The position numbers and the translations under genes are program-made. Below, one piece after another: positions 60,139 to 64,000 of a stretch of DNA of 64,000 nt. The DNA is from an uncultured Clostridia bacterium. Its GTDB lineage: Bacteria; Bacillota; Clostridia; Oscillospirales; Acutalibacteraceae. Below the pieces are notes generated by a model. That model saw only the letters and a list, made by a program, of their open reading frames with translations. It made no database searches and was not told the origin of the DNA. The stretch spans positions 62,001-126,000 of the forward strand of contig CAJFPJ010000056.1 in NCBI GenBank assembly GCA_904399395.1, in the 5' to 3' direction. Positions within the stretch are counted from its first letter, which is position 1. Every line of letters starts with the position of its first letter.

Positions 60139-60274
60139 GAGATGCGTAAATATGATGCGGTGGCAGAGTTGTTGAATATTTTTCTTTACTTATACAGAAA
60201 AAGTTACCATTCTGACAAACTCATAAATTGCCTCTGCTTTACAAAAATTCTCAAAATTTCAGGGAGGAAGAAGA

Positions 60275-60781
60275 ATGCAGAAACGTATCAGCAACCTGCC
60301 GTTCACCGGGACTCCGGAGCAGGAAGAAAAATTGAACGCAGTGCTTGCTCGCCATAAGGGCGAAAAGGGTGCTATTATGCCCTGCCTGCAGGAAGCTCAG
60401 GAGATCTATGGGTATTTGCCTGTGGAAGTGCAGACCATGATCGCTAAGGGACTGGGTGTTCCTCTGGAGGAAGTATTTGGTGTCTCTACTTTTTATTCTC
60501 AGTTTTCGCTGACCCCAAAAGGAAAATATAATATTTCCGTATGTCTTGGGACGGCGTGCTATGTTAAGGGAGCCGCCGCAATATTGGAACAGATCACGAA
60601 GAATATCGGAATTCAGCCTGAGGAATGTACTCCCGACGGGCTCTTTTCGCTCACGGCCTGCCGCTGCATCGGAGCCTGCGGCCTGGCCCCTGTAATGACC
60701 ATCAACGACGAAGTGTACGGGCGTCTCGTTCCGGAAGAAGTGGATGGGATCCTGGCCAAATATAAAGAAGGCAATGCGTGA
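60275..60781 (+). CDS. hndA: NADH-dependent hydrogenase subunit, NuoE/HndA (HydC)-like
   Basis: 168 residues. The helical N-terminal part (IMPCLQEAQEIYGYLPVEVQ) is followed by GVSTFYSQFSLTPKGKYNI and a thioredoxin-like [2Fe-2S] domain with Cys90 and Cys95 (VCLGTACYVKG) and Cys131 and Cys135 (CRCIGACGLAP). It passes electrons between the flavin subunit and the rest of the complex. GGGAGGAAG precedes the ATG. It is the first gene of the hydrogenase operon; HndA and HydC names are used for the same subunit in different systems. Confidence 0.93.
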   Translation: MQKRISNLPFTGTPEQEEKLNAVLARHKGEKGAIMPCLQEAQEIYGYLPVEVQTMIAKGLGVPLEEVFGVSTFYSQFSLTPKGKYNISVCLGTACYVKGAAAILEQITKNIGIQPEECTPDGLFSLTACRCIGACGLAPVMTINDEVYGRLVPEEVDGILAKYKEGNA

Positions 60782-61331
60782 GTTAGCGCTTAATGTGATG
60801 GATATCACGCAGAATTCTATTTCTGCAGGCGCTACGTTGATCCATATTACTGTGGAGGAAAGCGCCTCTAAGGATCGGCTTTCCATCGCCGTGGAGGATA
60901 ACGGATGCGGCATGACGGAGGAGCAGGTCAGAAGCGTGATTGATCCCTTTTACACTACGCGCACCACCCGGAAGGTGGGGCTCGGCGTCCCGCTGTTTAA
61001 AATGGAGGCGGAGATGACGGGAGGTTCCTTCCGGATTGACTCCGAGAAGGGAAAGGGGACAAAGCTCCTGGCGGAATTTGTGCCCTCTCATGTGGATATG
61101 ATCCCTCTTGGAAATATCACCGATACTATTTTTCTGCTGATTACCTGTAACCCTGAGCTGGATTTTGTCTATCGCAGGGTGAAGGAAGAGGCGGAATTTG
61201 TTTTGGATACCAGAGAGCTGCGGAAGATTTTAGGGGAGGATGCGCCTCTGAATGCACCAGAGGTAGCCCAGTGGCTGAAAGGGTATCTGGAGGAACAAAC
61301 TGAATTGCTAGAAGGAGGAAATTCAATATGA
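60774..61331 (+). CDS. Stand-alone histidine-kinase-like ATPase within the hydrogenase operon
   Basis: 185 residues: a GHKL ATP-binding domain with N-box LNVMDITQNSISAGA (Asp10-Asn14), G1 box EDNGCGM (Asp42), F-box DPFYTT and G2 box VGLGVPLFKMEAEMTGG, then a unique C-terminal stretch of about 85 residues. No phospho-acceptor His helix and no membrane or sensor domain is present. It overlaps hndA by 8 bases and hndB by 4 (ATGA), so it is made together with the enzyme subunits. Such genes recur in clostridial hydrogenase operons, to my knowledge without a proven role. Confidence 0.88.
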   Translation: MRELALNVMDITQNSISAGATLIHITVEESASKDRLSIAVEDNGCGMTEEQVRSVIDPFYTTRTTRKVGLGVPLFKMEAEMTGGSFRIDSEKGKGTKLLAEFVPSHVDMIPLGNITDTIFLLITCNPELDFVYRRVKEEAEFVLDTRELRKILGEDAPLNAPEVAQWLKGYLEEQTELLEGGNSI

Positions 61332-61699
61332 AAACGTTAGCTGAGCTGCAGGCTATTCGAGATAAGGCCCGTATGCAGGTTGGCCTGCGTTCTGAAGGCG
61401 GCGCAGAGCTGCGCGTGCAGGTTGGCATGGCTACCTGCGGCATCGCAGCAGGTGCGCGTCCGGTTCTGAATGCATTTGTGGAGGAAGCTGCCAAGCGCGG
61501 TCTGCAAAATGTTATGATCACGCAAACAGGCTGCATCGGTATCTGCCAGTTTGAGCCTGTTGTGGAGGTTGTCAACACGAAGGACGGTTCTAAGGTGACC
61601 TATGTGAAGATGACAGCCGAAAAGGCAGTGCGCGTGGTGAACGACCATCTGGTCAATGGCAACGTGGTGACGGAGTTCACCATCGGCGCAAATTCATAA
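61328..61699 (+). CDS. hndB: HndB-like (2Fe-2S) thioredoxin-fold hydrogenase subunit
   Basis: 123 residues. MATCGIAAGARPVLNAFVEEAAKRG and ITQTGCIGICQFEPVVEV are the HndB pattern. Only three cysteines exist in the whole protein (37, 69 and 73), so a normal four-Cys [2Fe-2S] site would need another ligand. HndB is the second subunit of NADP-reducing hydrogenases (HndABCD) and of related bifurcating enzymes. The start overlaps the ATPase stop, with GAAGGAGGA upstream. Confidence 0.88.
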   Translation: MKTLAELQAIRDKARMQVGLRSEGGAELRVQVGMATCGIAAGARPVLNAFVEEAAKRGLQNVMITQTGCIGICQFEPVVEVVNTKDGSKVTYVKMTAEKAVRVVNDHLVNGNVVTEFTIGANS

Positions 61700-61711
61700 G
61701 GAGGCTGCAAC

Positions 61712-63502
61712 ATGTATCGTTCTAATGTATTGGTTTGCGGCGGTACGGGATGTACCTCCTCAAACAGCGAAGTGATTATCGAAAGGCTGAAGGAAGAAAT
61801 CAAGAACCACGGCCTGGAAAAGGAAGTTAACGTGGTCCGCACAGGCTGCTTCGGTCTTTGTGCTTTGGGCCCCATCATGGTGGTGTATCCCGAAGGCGCT
61901 TTCTACAGCATGGTGAAGCCCGATGACGTCCCTGAGATTGTGGAAGAGCATTTGCTCAAGGGAAGAATCGTTAAGAGGCTCCTGTATCAAGAGACAGTGG
62001 TGGATGACAATGCCATCAAGTCCCTGAACGAGACCCCCTTCTATGCTAAGCAGAGAAGAATCGCCCTGCGGAACTGCGGCGTCATCAATCCAGAAGTCAT
62101 TGACGAATACATCGCTGTGGACGGCTACAAGGCTCTGGGCAAGGTCCTCACGGAGATGACCCCTCAGCAGGTTATCGATGAGGTTAAGGCTTCCGGCCTG
62201 AGAGGCCGCGGCGGCGCGGGCTTCCCCACCGGTTTGAAATGGAGCTTTGCTGCTGCTAACCAGGCGGATCAGAAATACGTGTGCTGCAACGCCGACGAAG
62301 GCGACCCGGGCGCATTTATGGATCGTTCCATTCTGGAGGGCGACCCCCACGTGGTGCTGGAATCCATGGCTATCGCCGGATATGCTATCGGAGCTTCCCA
62401 GGGCTACATATACATCCGCGCAGAATACCCCATCGCCGTAAAGCGTCTGCAGAAGGCTATCGATCAGGCTCATGAATACGGCCTTTTGGGTAAGGATATT
62501 TTCGGCACCGGCTTTGATTTCGACATTAGCCTGCGTCTTGGCGCCGGCGCATTTGTGTGCGGCGAAGAGACTGCTCTGATGACCTCCATTGAAGGCAAGC
62601 GCGGCGAGCCCCGACCCCGTCCGCCTTTCCCGGCGCTGAAGGGCCTTTTCCAGAAGCCCACCATTCTCAACAATGTGGAAACTTGGGCCAATATCACCCA
62701 GATTATCCTCAATGGAGCGGATTGGTTCCGTTCTATCGGAACAGAGCGCTCCCCCGGCACCAAGGTGTTCGCTTTGGGCGGCAAGATCAAGCATACAGGC
62801 CTGGTGGAAGTACCCATGGGCACCACTCTCCGGGAAATAGTTGAGGAGATCGGCGGCGGTGTACCGGACGGCCACACCTTTAAGGCTGCCCAGACCGGCG
62901 GGCCTTCCGGCGGTTGTATCCCTGCTTCCGAGCTGGATATTAAAATTGACTTCGATAATCTGGCCGCTATCGGCGCTATGATGGGTTCCGGCGGCATGAT
63001 CGTCATGGACGACACCGCCTGCATGGTGGATATTGCCAAATTCTTCTTGGAATTCACCGTTGACGAATCCTGCGGAAAATGTACTCCTTGCCGTGTGGGT
63101 ACCCGCCGCCTGCTGGAAATCCTTGAAAAGATCACCAGCGGCAACGGCACCATGGAGGATATCGACCGCATGGAAGAACTTTGCTATTATCTGAAGGAGA
63201 ACTCCCTTTGCGCTCTGGGCCAGACGGCTCCGAACCCGGTGCTCTCCACACTGAAATATTTCCGCGACGAATACATCGCCCATGTAAAAGACAAGCACTG
63301 CCCCGCCGGTGTCTGCAAGGCCCTGACCAACTATGTCATCGACCCGCAGAAATGCCGCGGCTGCACCCTCTGCGCCCGGAACTGCCCTGTTGGGGCTATC
63401 TCCGGCAGCGTGAAGGTTCCCCATGTAATCGATACCAAGAAGTGCATCAAGTGCGGGGCCTGCATGGAGAAATGTAAGTTCAACGCGATTGAGAAGAAAT
63501 AA
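61712..63502 (+). CDS. hndC: Flavin/NADH-binding hydrogenase subunit, NuoF/HydB/HndC-like
   Basis: 596 residues. Residues 1-100 are a thioredoxin-like [2Fe-2S] domain (Cys9, Cys14, Cys46, Cys50). A NuoF core follows: GLRGRGGAGFPTGLKW (NADH), NADEGDPGAFMDRSILEGDP (FMN), the [4Fe-4S] site SCGKCTPCRVGTRR with a later Cys in LCALGQ. The C-terminus has two [4Fe-4S] motifs, CRGCTLCARNCP and CIKCGACMEKC. This is the layout of HydB/HndC, where flavin-based bifurcation between NADH, ferredoxin and H2 occurs. AAGGAGG precedes the ATG. Confidence 0.95.
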   Translation: MYRSNVLVCGGTGCTSSNSEVIIERLKEEIKNHGLEKEVNVVRTGCFGLCALGPIMVVYPEGAFYSMVKPDDVPEIVEEHLLKGRIVKRLLYQETVVDDNAIKSLNETPFYAKQRRIALRNCGVINPEVIDEYIAVDGYKALGKVLTEMTPQQVIDEVKASGLRGRGGAGFPTGLKWSFAAANQADQKYVCCNADEGDPGAFMDRSILEGDPHVVLESMAIAGYAIGASQGYIYIRAEYPIAVKRLQKAIDQAHEYGLLGKDIFGTGFDFDISLRLGAGAFVCGEETALMTSIEGKRGEPRPRPPFPALKGLFQKPTILNNVETWANITQIILNGADWFRSIGTERSPGTKVFALGGKIKHTGLVEVPMGTTLREIVEEIGGGVPDGHTFKAAQTGGPSGGCIPASELDIKIDFDNLAAIGAMMGSGGMIVMDDTACMVDIAKFFLEFTVDESCGKCTPCRVGTRRLLEILEKITSGNGTMEDIDRMEELCYYLKENSLCALGQTAPNPVLSTLKYFRDEYIAHVKDKHCPAGVCKALTNYVIDPQKCRGCTLCARNCPVGAISGSVKVPHVIDTKKCIKCGACMEKCKFNAIEKK

Positions 63503-63522
63503 GGAAGGAGCTGCCAACAGCA

Positions 63523-64000
63523 ATGAATATGGTAAATATTAAAATCAACGGCATGCCCCTCTCTGTGCCGGAAAATTATACTATCCTCCAGGCTGCTAAG
63601 GAGGGCGGGATTGAAATCCCTACCCTTTGCTACCTGAAGGACCTCAATGAGATCGGCGCCTGCCGTATGTGTGTTGTGGAAGTAAAGGGAGCCCGTTCTT
63701 TGGTGGCCTCCTGTGTATATCCGGTGAACGAGGGCATGGAGGTCTTCACCAATACCCCGAAGGTTCTGAAATCCAGAAAAATGACGCTGGAGATGCTCCT
63801 TTCCGTTCATAATAAGTCCTGCCTGACCTGCAAACGCAGCGAAAACTGTGAGCTGCAGGCTCTCTGCAAAGAGTTGGGTGTAGAAAATTCCGACCGTTTT
63901 GAAGGCGCTATGCCGGATGCTACGTATGATACCAGCACCCTGCATCTGATCCGCGACAACTCCAAATGTATTCTCTGCCGCCGCTGCGTGGCTGCCTGTG
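63523..64000 (+). CDS. hndD: [FeFe] hydrogenase catalytic subunit, HydA/HndD-like (5' part)
   Basis: The first 159 codons; the gene runs off the window. The N-terminal [2Fe-2S] ferredoxin domain has PTLCYLKDLNEIGACRMCVVEV (three Cys) and a later Cys in ASCVYPV. It is followed by the His-ligated [4Fe-4S] motif VHNKSCLTCKRSENCELQ and the start of the next ferredoxin domain CILCRRCVAAC. This is the modular N-terminus of HydA-type hydrogenases; the H-cluster lies beyond the end. AAGGAAGGAG precedes ATG 63523. It is the fifth gene of the operon. Confidence 0.94.
   Translation, partial: MNMVNIKINGMPLSVPENYTILQAAKEGGIEIPTLCYLKDLNEIGACRMCVVEVKGARSLVASCVYPVNEGMEVFTNTPKVLKSRKMTLEMLLSVHNKSCLTCKRSENCELQALCKELGVENSDRFEGAMPDATYDTSTLHLIRDNSKCILCRRCVAAC

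Noticed and set aside
61760-63523. A 587-codon open frame on the minus strand opposite hndC
   Set aside because: It mirrors the codon bias of the real gene, has no family features and no ribosome-binding site; hndC is certain.

Overview
The window looks like the chromosome of an anaerobic, endospore-forming Clostridia-type Firmicute (Oscillospiraceae or a close relative is my guess). The reasons are a SpoIIE phosphatase and a SpoVB-like transporter (sporulation), a T-box leader, zinc-type S14, a zinc-containing adenylate kinase, strong Shine-Dalgarno sites with frequent TTG and GTG starts, and an electron-bifurcating-type [FeFe] hydrogenase operon. I see no tRNA or rRNA genes, no IS elements, no CRISPR array and no prophage. 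Nearly all of it is core genome.

Layout. 1-0.63 kb: the end of a HAD phosphatase gene and a MazG-like pyrophosphohydrolase. 1.0-3.5 kb: spoIIE, with a promoter of unusually long spacing. 3.7-5.2 kb: a DUF378 membrane protein, a decayed tautomerase-like gene and a DUF5067-type lipoprotein. 5.5-10.1 kb: ilvB-ilvN-ilvA-ridA behind a T-box with an AUC (Ile) specifier. 10.2-16.1 kb: a MATE transporter, a CmpB-like membrane protein, a SpoVB-like protein, prmA and a GNAT acetyltransferase. 16.2-26.3 kb (minus strand): aroE-aroK, then aroF-tyrA-aroB-aroA-aroC-pheA, then a glycerol-1-phosphate dehydrogenase. Upstream of aroF lies a leader that encodes a 43-residue Phe/Tyr-rich peptide followed by an intrinsic terminator, which has the look of a transcription attenuator. 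26.5-35 kb: acpP, a GT2/GT-C glycosyltransferase pair, an Xaa-Pro peptidase, an orphan Na+-pumping decarboxylase beta/gamma pair, an archaeal/eukaryotic-type ProRS and a second MazG-like gene interrupted by an in-frame TAG. 35.3-51.3 kb: the complete S10-spc-alpha ribosomal super-operon from rpsJ to rplQ, including secY, adk, map, a KOW protein, infA and rpoA. 51.6-55.7 kb: a second MATE transporter, then serC-serA on the minus strand. 56.2-64 kb: two hydrogenase-linked operons.

The most interesting part is the right end. A HydS-like [FeFe] hydrogenase homologue keeps the four H-cluster cysteines but has alanine at the proton-transfer cysteine. It sits among two DRTGG-like proteins, a stand-alone anti-sigma-type ATPase and a PHP phosphoesterase. 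Immediately downstream, a HndABCD-like hydrogenase operon carries a second stand-alone ATPase between hndA and hndB. The two units have nearly identical extended -10 promoters and are separated by a 22-bp perfect inverted repeat that contains a near-consensus Rex-type operator. Together this looks like a hydrogen or redox sensing module wired to the main hydrogenase.

Metabolic logic: ilvBN-ilvA-ridA makes branched-chain amino acid precursors and clears the reactive enamine that IlvA produces. The aro genes carry carbon from DAHP to phenylalanine and to hydroxyphenylpyruvate (3-dehydroquinate dehydratase is not in the window). serC-serA makes serine. The hydrogenase reoxidises NADH and ferredoxin during fermentation.
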